Positions 34,157 to 43,689 of a stretch of DNA of 64,000 nucleotides are shown here, one piece after another (the first letter of the stretch is position 1; every line of letters starts with the position of its first letter). Made by a program: the position numbers and the translations under genes. The notes beneath the pieces are model-generated. The model searched no databases. It worked only from the letters and a program-made list of their open reading frames with translations, and was not told where the DNA came from. This DNA is from JAVVHH01 sp963835135 (GTDB lineage: Bacteria > Pseudomonadota > Alphaproteobacteria > Acetobacterales > Acetobacteraceae), in contig CAWIEF010000003.1 in assembly GCA_963835135.1 (NCBI GenBank), forward strand, positions 124,001-188,000, written 5' to 3'.

Positions 34157-34433
34157 GATCTGACCCGCTGCGGCGCTCAGCAGGGTCTCTAAGTGGCAAG
34201 GCGACCTCCCACCCGAACAAGCTGGGCCGTGAACCGATGCTCCGGGTCATACTCCGGCTGGACCTCGAGTGCGATGATGGCTGCCTGTGCCGTCTCGAAA
34301 GCGGTCAGTCAGGCGGATTTGGAGCGGGGATGAGGTAGCGGGCGTGCGGGATTGTCGTGCAAGGCAGTAACGAGGGGAGTTATGGTGCGGGACGGTGGCA
34401 GAAGCCACGGGCGAAATCAGGAGGGAGGACACG
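34157..34433. other. Intergenic region between the terminator and the DUF2189 gene
   Basis: No gene, RNA or clear repeat is seen here. The only support-worthy element is the ribosome site (GGGAGGA) a few bases before the ATG at 34434. A promoter for the DUF2189 gene must lie within it or upstream, but could not be placed. Confidence 0.4.
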
Positions 34434-35222
34434 ATGTCTGACGTCATGGGTCATGCTGTCGAGCATAGCGCCGTTGCCGAACCGCGGATCAGAAGACTGA
34501 CGGGCAATGATTTGCGGCTGGCGTTGCTCGAGGGTATCGAGGATTTCAAGGCAATTCCGACGCAATTGGTGTTCGTCGGGCTGCTGTATCCGGTGATCGC
34601 GCTGGTGGCGGCGCGGGCGGCGGTGGGCGACCTGTTGCCGCTGCTGTTTCCGCTGCTGACCGGGTTGTCGCTGATGGGGCCGGTGGTGGCGGTCGGACTG
34701 TACGAGATCAGCCGGCGGCGCGAGGCCGGGTTGGCGGTGAGCTGGACGACGGGGTTCGAGGTGCTGCGGTCGCCGGCGATCGGGAGCATCGTGTTCATGG
34801 CGCTGGCGCTGCTGGCGATCTTCGCGCTGTGGGTGTTGGTGGCGCAGGCGATCTACACGGCGGTGATGGGCACGGCGATCGCGAGCGGGATGGGCGACTT
34901 CGCGCGTTCGGTGATGCAGACGGATGCGGGGCATCGGCTGATCGTGCTGGGCAACCTGGTGGGGGCCGGGTTCGCGGTGGTGGTGCTGTCGATCTCGGTG
35001 GTGTCGCTGCCGATGCTGCTGGACCGCAATTGCGGGGTGGCGCTGGCGGTGCGGACGTCGCTGCGGGCGGTGTTGCGCAACCCGGTGGTGATGGCGGCCT
35101 GGGGCGTGATCGTGGCGGTGTTGCTGGTGGCGGGGAGCGTGCCGGCGTTCGTGGGGCTGGCGGTGGTGATGCCAGTGCTGGGGCACGCGACGTGGCATCT
35201 GTATCGGCGGGTGGTGGAGTAA
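34434..35222 (+). CDS. DUF2189 family integral membrane protein
   Basis: This 262-residue protein opens with a short soluble leader and the segment IRRLTGNDLRLALLEGIEDFKAIPTQLVF, here a long amphipathic start (about 20-50). About six membrane helices follow, with the family-typical PLLTGLSLMGPVVAVGLYEISRRRE between helices 2 and 3. DUF2189 members are often linked to cytochrome c oxidase loci, but none is nearby and the role is unknown. The ATG at 34434 has a strong GGAGG site; the longer frame lacks one. Confidence 0.82.
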   Translation: MSDVMGHAVEHSAVAEPRIRRLTGNDLRLALLEGIEDFKAIPTQLVFVGLLYPVIALVAARAAVGDLLPLLFPLLTGLSLMGPVVAVGLYEISRRREAGLAVSWTTGFEVLRSPAIGSIVFMALALLAIFALWVLVAQAIYTAVMGTAIASGMGDFARSVMQTDAGHRLIVLGNLVGAGFAVVVLSISVVSLPMLLDRNCGVALAVRTSLRAVLRNPVVMAAWGVIVAVLLVAGSVPAFVGLAVVMPVLGHATWHLYRRVVE

Positions 35223-35250
35223 GCGGGCGGCGACGGCGGGCCGGGCCGGG

Positions 35251-36540
35251 TCAGAACAGGCCGGCGCCCTGCAGGCCGCCGAACACGCCGAAGAGGGTGG
35301 TGGCGGCGCATAGGATGATGACGACCCACCGGTAGGGTCCGCGGAGGCGTTGGGCGGCCGGGAGGGCCTGACAGGCGAGCGCAATCAGCATTCCGAGGAC
35401 GAGGGGCAAAAGGAGGGCGTTCATGACCTGGACGCCGACATTGAGCGCGACCAGGTCGGGCCAGATGCCGACCAGGGCGGCGCCGCCGGCGACGGAGCCG
35501 GCATAGAGGCCGTAGAACCACTTGGCCTGTAGCGGGTGCAGCTCGAGGGAGCGCTTGTAGCCGGCGACCTCGCCGAGGCCCCAGGCGAAGGCGAGCGAGA
35601 CGACGATGGCAGCGACCATGCCGGCGCCGAGGACGCCGAGGCTGAAGACGAGCCGGCCCATGCTCTCGCCCATGAAGGGAGTAAGGGCTTCGCTCATGGA
35701 CCCGACGGTATCCAGGGCGGCGCCGGGGGTGTCGAGGGCGGCGTCGGGGTGGGCTTTACCGAGGGTGGCGGCGCAGGCGATGAGCACGGCGGCCATGACG
35801 AGCTGGGTAAGGACGGCGCCGACGGCGGTGTCCCAGCGGGCGGCGGTGAGGTGTTGCGGCTCGAGCCGTTTATCGGCGATGGCGGATTGTTGGTAGAAGA
35901 TCATCCACGGCATGATGACGGCGCCGATGTTGGCGGCGGCGAGGTAGAGATAATCCTTATTGCCGATGGGGATTGAGAGCGCGCCGGAGACGATGTCAGC
36001 GCCGCTGGGGTGGGCGGCCCAGGCAACGACGAAGAAGGCGAATTCGAACAGGCCGAGTGCGATGGCGGCGCGCTCGACGCGGCGGTAGGAGCCGGTGAGG
36101 ACGACGGCGATGAGAGTGATCGCGGCGATGGGCAGGGTGTAGAGGCGGGGGACGCCGTAGAGCTCGCCGATGCCGGCGACGCCGGAGAATTCGGTGATGA
36201 GGGCGCCGAGGGTGGCGATGCCGAGGCCGGCGACGGAGATCCAGGCCCAGACGGCGCCGAAGGTGTCGCGGATGAGTTCGCCGTGTCCGCGGCCGGTGAA
36301 GATGCCGAGGCGGACGGTCATCTCCTGGACGACGTAGAGGATGGGGATGAGGAGGAACTGCATCAGCAGGAGCTGGTAACCCCAGCGGGCGCCGGACTGG
36401 CCGGCGGTGACGATCGATCCGACGTCGGTGTCGGCGAGCATGACGACGAGGCCGGGTCCGAAGACGGCGAGGAAGCGGGCGGGCCGGCTGCGTGCGAGGA
36501 CGCCGGCCGGGGGGAGTCGGCTCGGCTTGGAGGAGCTCAT
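35251..36540 (-). CDS. Nramp-family metal transporter with variant metal-site motifs
   Basis: This 429-residue protein has about eleven membrane helices and clear Nramp similarity (GPGLVVMLADTDVGS in TM1, GAVIMPWMIFYQQSA in TM6). Canonical Nramp Mn/Fe importers have D-P-G-N in TM1 and M-P-H in TM6. Here these read D-V-G-S and M-P-W, so the first aspartate and the methionine are kept while the asparagine and histidine are replaced. Substrate choice is therefore uncertain; divalent metal import is likely. I start at the ATG at 36540, avoiding a His/Thr-rich extension. It neighbours DUF2252 and a manganese catalase. Confidence 0.85.
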   Translation of the reverse strand: MSSSKPSRLPPAGVLARSRPARFLAVFGPGLVVMLADTDVGSIVTAGQSGARWGYQLLLMQFLLIPILYVVQEMTVRLGIFTGRGHGELIRDTFGAVWAWISVAGLGIATLGALITEFSGVAGIGELYGVPRLYTLPIAAITLIAVVLTGSYRRVERAAIALGLFEFAFFVVAWAAHPSGADIVSGALSIPIGNKDYLYLAAANIGAVIMPWMIFYQQSAIADKRLEPQHLTAARWDTAVGAVLTQLVMAAVLIACAATLGKAHPDAALDTPGAALDTVGSMSEALTPFMGESMGRLVFSLGVLGAGMVAAIVVSLAFAWGLGEVAGYKRSLELHPLQAKWFYGLYAGSVAGGAALVGIWPDLVALNVGVQVMNALLLPLVLGMLIALACQALPAAQRLRGPYRWVVIILCAATTLFGVFGGLQGAGLF

Positions 36541-36651
36541 GGGCGACCTGATAGTGAGAATTGTTCGCAGTGGGTGGGTTACATCATGGTGGGGGTGGGG
36601 CGTCAAGGTTCGGGGCGATGGGGGATGAACGCGACGCAGCGGTGGGCGGCG

Positions 36652-37881
36652 TCAGGGAGCGGCGTGCTGTGCGGCGTCGGGGAAGGCCCAGGTCCGGCAA
36701 TGATCGAGGTAGGCGGCTTCGTGGGTCGCGATGAGGTCGAGGAGGGTCTGCCACAGCCAGGTGGGGGCGTCGTGGTTGGCGGGACGGTTTTGGTGGAGGG
36801 TGTGGATCCAGGCGGCGCGGGCGGGGTCGTCGAGTTGGCGGGCGTGGGCGCGGCCGACGATGTGGGCGAGGAATTCGGCAACTCCGGCGGCTTCGTCGGC
36901 GGAGATGCTCTCGATGTCCAGCTTGAGGTCCTGGGGCAGGAGTTCGCGGACGAAAACGGGCTGACCGGCTAGGTCGGCGGCGATCATGCGCTGGCCGAGG
37001 AAGGGCGACAGGGCGCGGGCGCCGGCGACGACCCGGTCGGCTTCGGCGCCGGGGCCGACATGCCTGCCCTGCCCGGGCGCCGCTGGGGCGGTGGCGGCCT
37101 TGATGTCCATGAGGCAGTGGCGCTCGGCGGTGCCTTGGCCGACGGCGACGAGGACGGCGATGCGCAGGTTGCCGAGGGAGCTACATCCCTTACGCCAGAA
37201 GGCGGCGTCGAGAACGTGGACGGGGGCGTCGTCGGGGCGGGCGCGCAGCAGGGTGGCCAGGCGGCGGAGTTCGGGACGGCCGAACAGCGCCTCGACTTCC
37301 GCGCGTTCGCCGGCGGTAAGCGGCCAGAAATGCTTGCCGAGCGGGAGGGCGCGGCGGGCGCCGTCGAGCCGTTCGTGCATGAGGTGACGCCAGGAGCGGC
37401 CGGCGGCGGCGCGGACGATGCGCCGGGCGGTGGGCGGCATCTCGTCTTCCTCATCGAGGGTCTTGTCGCGCAGGTCGGGGTGGAAGGCGGATTCGTAGCC
37501 GCTGAGCATGCGTTCGAGCATGTGGGCGGTGATGATGCCGGGGAGTGCGGCGCTGCGGGCGGCCATGGCGAGGGAGAGGGCGAGGCGGATGACGTCATGG
37601 GCCGGGTTGCCGATGACGGTTTGGTCGAGGTCGCGGATCTGGATAGCGATGGCGCCGGAGGGGCTGGCGATGGGGCCGAGGTTGCCGACGTGGCAGTCGC
37701 CGCAGATCCAGATCGGCGGACCCTGGGGGACGCGGGGGCGGTCGCGTTCGGCGAGGCGGGCGTAGAAGCGGGCGGTGCTGCCGCGGACGAACGCGTGGGC
37801 GGAGGCGGCCATCTTGCGGCGGCGTTCGGCTTGGAGGGCGGCGGCGCGATCGGCCGGAGCGACGGGCGGGTTCTTAGGCAT
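36652..37881 (-). CDS. DUF2252 family protein (kinase-like fold)
   Basis: This 409-residue protein matches DUF2252: FVRGSTARFYARL, WICGDCHVGNLGPIA, IRDLDQTVIGNPAHDVIRLALSL, and later FVRELLPQDLKLDIE. The GDCHVGNLG and DLDQT segments resemble the catalytic loop and DFD/DFG of aminoglycoside phosphotransferase-like kinases, so a small-molecule kinase has been suspected; no substrate is known. It lies 111 bases upstream of the Nramp gene and downstream of the catalase on the same strand. Confidence 0.82.
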   Translation of the reverse strand: MPKNPPVAPADRAAALQAERRRKMAASAHAFVRGSTARFYARLAERDRPRVPQGPPIWICGDCHVGNLGPIASPSGAIAIQIRDLDQTVIGNPAHDVIRLALSLAMAARSAALPGIITAHMLERMLSGYESAFHPDLRDKTLDEEDEMPPTARRIVRAAAGRSWRHLMHERLDGARRALPLGKHFWPLTAGERAEVEALFGRPELRRLATLLRARPDDAPVHVLDAAFWRKGCSSLGNLRIAVLVAVGQGTAERHCLMDIKAATAPAAPGQGRHVGPGAEADRVVAGARALSPFLGQRMIAADLAGQPVFVRELLPQDLKLDIESISADEAAGVAEFLAHIVGRAHARQLDDPARAAWIHTLHQNRPANHDAPTWLWQTLLDLIATHEAAYLDHCRTWAFPDAAQHAAP

Positions 37882-38003
37882 CGGGGGTAAGGTGAGCGCG
37901 CGGGGGGTGGTGTCAACGCTGCTTCGGGTGGGGGGGGTGGGGCGGGTTTCGCTTGGGGTTCACGCGACGGGGCGGTGGGAACCGGGCTCTCGCCCGGATC
38001 CGG

Positions 38004-38918
38004 TCAGCGGGATTTCTGGTAGAGCTTGCTCGCGATCTCGAAGATCTCCTGCGGGGCGTAATCCGGTGCGAATGCGCCGTAATTGCCGGCGAGTTCGGGG
38101 ATCTTGCCGCCTTCGGGCAGGCCGTCCACGACTTCGAGATTGCCGGGGGGATCACCGGGCAGAGCGACTTCGTCGTTGGACCAAATGCCGGCGGCTTCGG
38201 CGTAGTCGTCCGGGCTGAAGCGGTAGAGGCGGCGGTGCTTGCCCTCGTCGAGATACTTTTGGCATTCGGGGATGCGGTCGAGATTGATGTTGGGGGTTGG
38301 CAGCATCTTCTCGATGGCGACCCCGGTGAGCTTCTTCAGCGCGAGGGCGTACGCGTGGGCGTGCAGGCTGCCGCGGACGAGGAGGTAGGCGCAGACTTCG
38401 CGGCCGGTGGGCTCGGTCATGGTCTCGTAGACGCGGAGCTTGTGGATGCGGGCGCCGCATTCGAGGTGGAAGTTATGGAGCAGGTCGATCATGAGGTTGC
38501 CGGTCGTGGTGACCATGTCGGTGTTCCACGAGATACCGTTGCTGTTGATCGGCGTGGCGCCGCCGCCGGCGGAGAGGAAGGCGCCGGGGAGCGCAGTGTC
38601 CTGCATGGCCTTGAAAGGCCCCTTGGTGATGTCGGCGTTGGGTGTGGGGTCGCCTTTGCCGTTGTTGAGCATGGCGATGCCGGTGCTGACGAGTTCGACG
38701 TGACCTAGTTCTTCGGCGAAGATGCTGGAGACGAGGGAATAGAAGGGGCGGAGTTCGGCCTTGTTGCGGAAGTTGAAGCTCTGGAACATGTAGTTGCCGA
38801 GGGTCGACATCTCGCCGTATTTGCCGCCGAGGAGTTCCTGGAGGGCGGCGGCGGCGTTGGGGTCGGGCTTCTTTGCTTCGGGGAGCTCGGTCAGGAGGCG
38901 ATCGATACGCATGAACAT
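38004..38918 (-). CDS. Manganese catalase family protein
   Basis: This 304-residue non-haem catalase-like protein starts MFMRIDRLLTELP, matching the family N terminus. Metal ligands are seen in KYGEMSTLGNYMFQSFNFR (Glu), FAEELGHVELVS (E-x2-H), NFHLECGARIHKLRVYE (Glu) and RGSLHAHAYALAL (His). Such enzymes disproportionate hydrogen peroxide at a dimanganese centre. I start at the ATG at 38918; the upstream frame is unconserved. With the Nramp gene downstream it suggests a manganese/peroxide defence neighbourhood. Confidence 0.88.
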   Translation of the reverse strand: MFMRIDRLLTELPEAKKPDPNAAAALQELLGGKYGEMSTLGNYMFQSFNFRNKAELRPFYSLVSSIFAEELGHVELVSTGIAMLNNGKGDPTPNADITKGPFKAMQDTALPGAFLSAGGGATPINSNGISWNTDMVTTTGNLMIDLLHNFHLECGARIHKLRVYETMTEPTGREVCAYLLVRGSLHAHAYALALKKLTGVAIEKMLPTPNINLDRIPECQKYLDEGKHRRLYRFSPDDYAEAAGIWSNDEVALPGDPPGNLEVVDGLPEGGKIPELAGNYGAFAPDYAPQEIFEIASKLYQKSR

Positions 38919-39408
38919 GAGTGGGGCACCGTGGTTATTCGACGGACGCATAACGGGGTGCGGTGTTGACCGTTGCACGGGGGCGGGCGTGGGGGCATCA
39001 CGATAGCGATGGGGGGTGGACGCTGACGTCACACATGGACGTGGCGGGAGGCATGTCGGCGTTCGTGCGGGTTTAACGGCGACGTTTGAGCGGCCCTGCC
39101 CTGCTCGGCTCGCGAGCCGACTGTGTGTGGGCATATGGGGCGCTGCCGACCGGGCTGCTGCTGACCCGGTTTGGGAAGTTGGAGCCGGTGGATACGACGT
39201 TGTTGAAAATGCGGTGCGATGAGTGCCGGGTTCTGGGTCGGTGACGCCAAAGTTGATGAAGTTGTGTGAGCCGGGGTGTGGGCGGCAGCGGGAGTAGGGT
39301 TGGAGGGGTAAGCGGGGCTGGGGGTGGTGTTATGGCACGGTTCACGACAGTGACGTTTGGCGTGGGTCCGCCCCTGTGTCAGCGTCGTCACTGGCGAAAG
39401 GATCGGAC
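38919..39408. other. Intergenic region between catalase and small exported protein
   Basis: No gene is supported in these 490 bases between divergent genes. It contains the 18-base sequence GCCCTGCCCTGCTCGGCT at 39093-39110, repeated exactly at 40715-40732, and a 16-bp perfect palindrome TCGGCTCGCGAGCCGA at 39105-39120. Promoters for both neighbours are expected but not resolved. Confidence 0.5.
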
Positions 39409-40029
39409 ATGATGAGATACGCCGCCTCGACCGTGCTCGCTGTTCTGTGGCTCGCCGCGCTTCCATCGGGGGCTTGGGCCCACGCGCTCGGTGTCGAGAT
39501 GAGGAACGGGGACGTGTATATCCAGCAGCAGCAGGGTTGGGGGCGACTGACGCGCGACGGACGGTCGATTGCCGTGACGCGGTCACGCGACGGACGGCTG
39601 GTCGCTTACGTGCACACCGAAAGCGGCACCGGCGACGAGGCGCTCAATTCGATCTCCTTGTGCGTGATCGCGGAGAAGAGCTGCCGGATCATCGTGCGCC
39701 CGAGCAGCACCGGGTCGACGCAGGAGACACTGACAGGCGCCGGGTCGCCGGCGTTTTCCTATCAGGCGGGGGTCGGGGTGGGTGGCGCGCTGGTTGGGTC
39801 GTTGTTCTTTCAGACGTCGGCATATCAGAACATGGGCGCGATCCACCGGGTCACGCTGGAGGAAGGTATCGTGTCGTTCATCGCGCCGGCCGTGAGTTTT
39901 ACCGTAGTGCAAAGCGGGCGGTTCACTGGGGCGCTCGACTTGATCGCTTTCAGGGGCGGGGTTTGTCAGGACGAGATCGTGGATCCGAACACGCGGACGG
40001 TTTTGGGATCGAAGAGTTTGGTTTGTTAG
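39409..40029 (+). CDS. Secreted hypothetical protein
   Basis: This 206-residue protein has a signal peptide (about 1-24, ending GAWAHA). The mature part includes RSIAVTRSRDGRLVAYVH, which reads like one blade of a beta-propeller-type repeat, and two late cysteines plus CVIAEKSCRII that could pair. I recognise no family with confidence. The ATG at 39409 (or the adjacent 39412) is preceded by an AAGGA site. It is convergent with a lipoprotein gene at 40118. Confidence 0.65.
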   Translation: MMRYAASTVLAVLWLAALPSGAWAHALGVEMRNGDVYIQQQQGWGRLTRDGRSIAVTRSRDGRLVAYVHTESGTGDEALNSISLCVIAEKSCRIIVRPSSTGSTQETLTGAGSPAFSYQAGVGVGGALVGSLFFQTSAYQNMGAIHRVTLEEGIVSFIAPAVSFTVVQSGRFTGALDLIAFRGGVCQDEIVDPNTRTVLGSKSLVC

Positions 40030-40066
40030 AGGGCGGGACGGGTTTTTCGATGCGGGGCGGTCCCCT

Positions 40067-40085
40067 GCCCGGCTTCGAGCCGGGC
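40067..40085. terminator. Hairpin between convergent genes
   Basis: GCCCGGCT (40067-40074) pairs with AGCCGGGC (40078-40085) around a TCG loop, followed by TT. It sits between convergent stops at 40029 and 40118, so it may terminate both transcripts. The U-tract is poor. Confidence 0.5.
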
Positions 40086-40117
40086 TTGGTCGGGGCAGCG
40101 ACCGGGGTGGGTTTCGA

Positions 40118-40480
40118 TCAGGTTCCGACGCCTTGGGGCCGGTTCTCGTCCTCACGCTTAAAGCTGCGGAGCCGGCCGTCGGGATTGAACAGGTAGGTGA
40201 CGGTAGAGCCGGCGTAATTGGATTTGGCGATGAAGGGTCCCACGAGGGGGATGTAGCTCTGGCCGGCGGCGGTGTTGGTGCCCCATTGATAGGTCAGGGT
40301 GGTCGTGCCGTCGGAGTTGGTCTCTGCGCTGGAGGGTGGGCCGAGAGCGGCCTGGATCTCGGCCCTGGTGGAGCGACCGGGGCTGAATTGCTTGATTTGG
40401 GCCTCGGTCAGAGCGTGTCCGTTGCTGACGGAACAGCCGATCAAGGAAAGGCAGAGCAATGCGGCGGCGATGCGGTGCAT
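40118..40480 (-). CDS. SmpA/OmlA (BamE-like) lipoprotein
   Basis: This 120-residue protein has a lipoprotein signal (MHRIAAALLCLSLIGC, lipobox LIGC). The mature part has ALTEAQIKQFSPGRSTRAEIQAALGPPSS and TLTYQWGT, with VTYLFNPDGRLRSF near the end. That is the BLIP-like fold pattern of SmpA/OmlA domains (T-R-x-E-I...L-G-x-P). BamE itself belongs to the outer-membrane assembly complex; this paralogue's role is not known. I use the ATG at 40480 because the upstream extension has no signal peptide. Confidence 0.72.
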   Translation of the reverse strand: MHRIAAALLCLSLIGCSVSNGHALTEAQIKQFSPGRSTRAEIQAALGPPSSAETNSDGTTTLTYQWGTNTAAGQSYIPLVGPFIAKSNYAGSTVTYLFNPDGRLRSFKREDENRPQGVGT

Positions 40481-40873
40481 GGGTGGGCTCCGTTTTGTGA
40501 GCGGAGCTACTCTGGTTGAATAGCGGTCGGGAGGCAACTCGGGTGGGGGCGGTTTGGGGTGGCTGGCGACGGGTTGGGCGGGGGCGGCAGATGGCTATGA
40601 GGGTTGGATTGGGGTTGGCCGACGGGTGGTGGGTTACGCTGCGCTAACCGACCTTACGCTGGATGAGTATGCTGTAGGTGATGGCCAGTGAGAAGGCGGT
40701 TGACGGTAGCGGGTGCCCTGCCCTGCTCGGCTACCTGATCCATGGTGGGCTGGGTGTTGTCAGGTGGGGAGGCCGCCGGCGTCGTGGACGGAGGTTATGC
40801 GCTCATCCGCCCGACGCTTGCTGGTTCTCGGACCGATGTTGGTAGGTGCGATAAAGGACCCAGTCTGCGCTTG
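40481..40873. other. Intergenic region at the left edge of the AT-rich patch
   Basis: No gene is seen in 393 bases. It holds the second copy of the 18-base sequence GCCCTGCCCTGCTCGGCT (40715-40732). It also holds a GGTGGGTTACGCTGCGCTAA-type imperfect inverted repeat near 40627-40650, resembling common dispersed bacterial intergenic elements. Base composition changes from GC-rich to AT-richer near 40860. Confidence 0.45.
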
Positions 40874-41459
40874 CTAACTGATTGGTCTAAACCAGTCTCG
40901 CACCGACAAGTGCAGTCGTAAAACTTCATCTTCGGCCAACGGCTTGCAGTGAGCGATTGGTCCTCGCAAAACGTTCAATGTTGAAATAACTTTTTCAAGT
41001 GCTTTTATCTCCTGAAAAGTATCGGAAAATTCCGCCCAGTTCGACTTTATAATCTCCCCAAGTTCGCCAAAAGTTGTGTAATCGATTGGTTCTTGCGATC
41101 GAACGGCAATACCAGAACTCTCTTTCTTTCTTCTGAGTTCCTGCAACATGATTTTTAACATTTTCCGGAGCAGCTTTTTGCCACCAATCTGCACCATGCT
41201 TCTCAAGGAGAGTGTCAGTAATGAGGGAACGGATCGAGTTCTCAAGGCAGTAAAAATCTCGATAGTGCGCGCTCATTTCTGCCGCTTCACGCCTGATTTT
41301 CTCCTCAAATTGCGGGTAATAGGTTTCATCCAAGCCTCCCAAAACAGCGGGGCGGTGACCGAGATCTAAACCATGCTCGCGTTCGACGCGTTGAACTGCC
41401 GCCTCGATCGCCAGATTATTAAGTGCGAAGAATCTAATCCAATCGGCACGATTATTCAT
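40874..41459 (-). pseudogene. Swt1-type HEPN domain protein, frameshifted
   Basis: From the ATG at 41459 the frame reads RFFALNNLAIEAAVQRVE, then YCLENSIRSLITDTL and HGADWWQKAAPENV. After about 41119-41135 (a CTCTCTTTCTTTC tract) the family-like sequence continues one frame over: IDYTTFGELGEIIKSNWAEF and LRGPIAHCKPLAEDEV, ending at 40874. The length is 3n+1; one base removed gives about 194 residues. RGPIAH is the R-x4-H catalytic motif of HEPN ribonucleases (R165/H170 of the repaired protein). HEPN proteins are common RNase toxins and defence effectors. It overlaps the DUF5343 gene by 8 bases. Confidence 0.75.
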
Positions 41460-42079
41460 CGGAAAGTAGGTTTTGTTTTATCGACGCAAATATCGCGTTG
41501 TAGACCTCAACATTAATAGTCTCTGGCAGATTAATATTAATTGTATAACCGATGCGAACGTCATTTAAGAGCTTTTGCTTGCTTGCATCGTATTTAACAA
41601 GCGATTTTGACGGCTCGATTGGTTCGGAACGCTGTTGCGCTATAGCTTCGGCCTGGTCAAAATCTGCAAGTTGCTTGCAAGCCTTAAAGCTGCTGACAAT
41701 CGCATTAACAGAGCCGTCATTTGGCTCTTTACCAGTCACTTCAACGACAGTGTTTTTCAATTTATCATCACTTAAAGCGTTAGCGAACTCATTTTTCTGG
41801 AATATGTCGGCAAAGCCAATTCTCATTGCCTCAGCCATCGCCGCCCCGCTGCTATCCGAGTTGCGAAAGCGCGTGTAAAGTTGAGTTGGCGTGCCATCGC
41901 TTTGAATAAAGTTCAACCGTTTTAGAAAAGGGATAAAGGCGCGGGCACTCCCGGAGCCGAAATCCAAGCACGGTGGCTTGGAAGTCGGTAGTGTATCGCG
42001 GAGGAACTTTAGCTTGCTGAATTTTTTCAAATATCTTTCCAATCAATCCCGTGGAGTTAATGAAAGGCGGTAATGCCAT
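41452..42079 (-). pseudogene. DUF5343 domain protein, frameshifted
   Basis: The start at 42079 (GGAAGAG ribosome site) reads MALPPFINSTGLIGKIFEKI and RYTTDFQATVLGF. The continuation, GSGSARAFIPFLKRLNFI, SDGTPTQLYTRFRN and SGAAMAEAMRIGFADIF, is one frame over from about 41950-41965, ending at 41452. The length is 3n+1, so one extra base explains the break and the repaired protein would be about 208 residues. DUF5343 is a family of unknown function found in bacteria and archaea, as I recall. It is the upstream partner of the HEPN gene. Confidence 0.75.
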
Positions 42080-42202
42080 AGCTCTTCCCGATCCGTCTCA
42101 TGCCTATGCCCCGTTCATATAGAAACGAGATCGCCAATTTCGACTAAGTCTAGCGCGGCGAGAGAGTTTTTGCCTGCAGCCCAACAGACCAAAATCATCT
42201 TT

Positions 42203-43600
<1,398 letters not shown>

Positions 43601-43650
43601 GGCGGGGCTCCTGGCGCGCTCTGGGCGGTGAGCGCGCGGCGTGTGGTTCT

Positions 43651-43684
43651 GGATTGCCGCGGCGCTGGGCGCCTCGCAATGACG
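43651..43684. repeat. Dispersed 34-bp repeat, copy 2
   Basis: This is a same-length relative of 24901-24934, in the pdhC-lpd gap. The two share GGAxTGCCGCG at the start and CGCAxTGACG at the end, and differ mainly in the centre. On the minus strand it encodes SLRGAQRRG. Confidence 0.6.
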
Positions 43685-43689
43685 AAAGG

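Larger units (their letters stand above)
40866..42170. other. AT-richer patch, probable horizontally acquired DNA
   Basis: The base composition visibly falls compared with both flanks: runs such as TTTTGTTTTATCG and AATATTAATTG are absent elsewhere in the window. Codon use in the two genes inside (many AAA, TTT and ATT codons) differs from all neighbours. No integrase, transposase, tRNA or clear flanking repeat was found at the edges, so the transfer mechanism is unknown. The right edge lies just before lpd. Confidence 0.75.

Noticed and set aside
36541..36600. A possible Fur/MntR-type operator before the Nramp gene (GAGAATTGTTC region)
   Set aside because: The symmetry is too poor to match a known box, and one site without comparison is not enough.
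40866..42170. Insertion sequence or prophage remnant
   Set aside because: No transposase, integrase, terminal inverted repeats or target duplications were found at the borders of the AT-richer patch.
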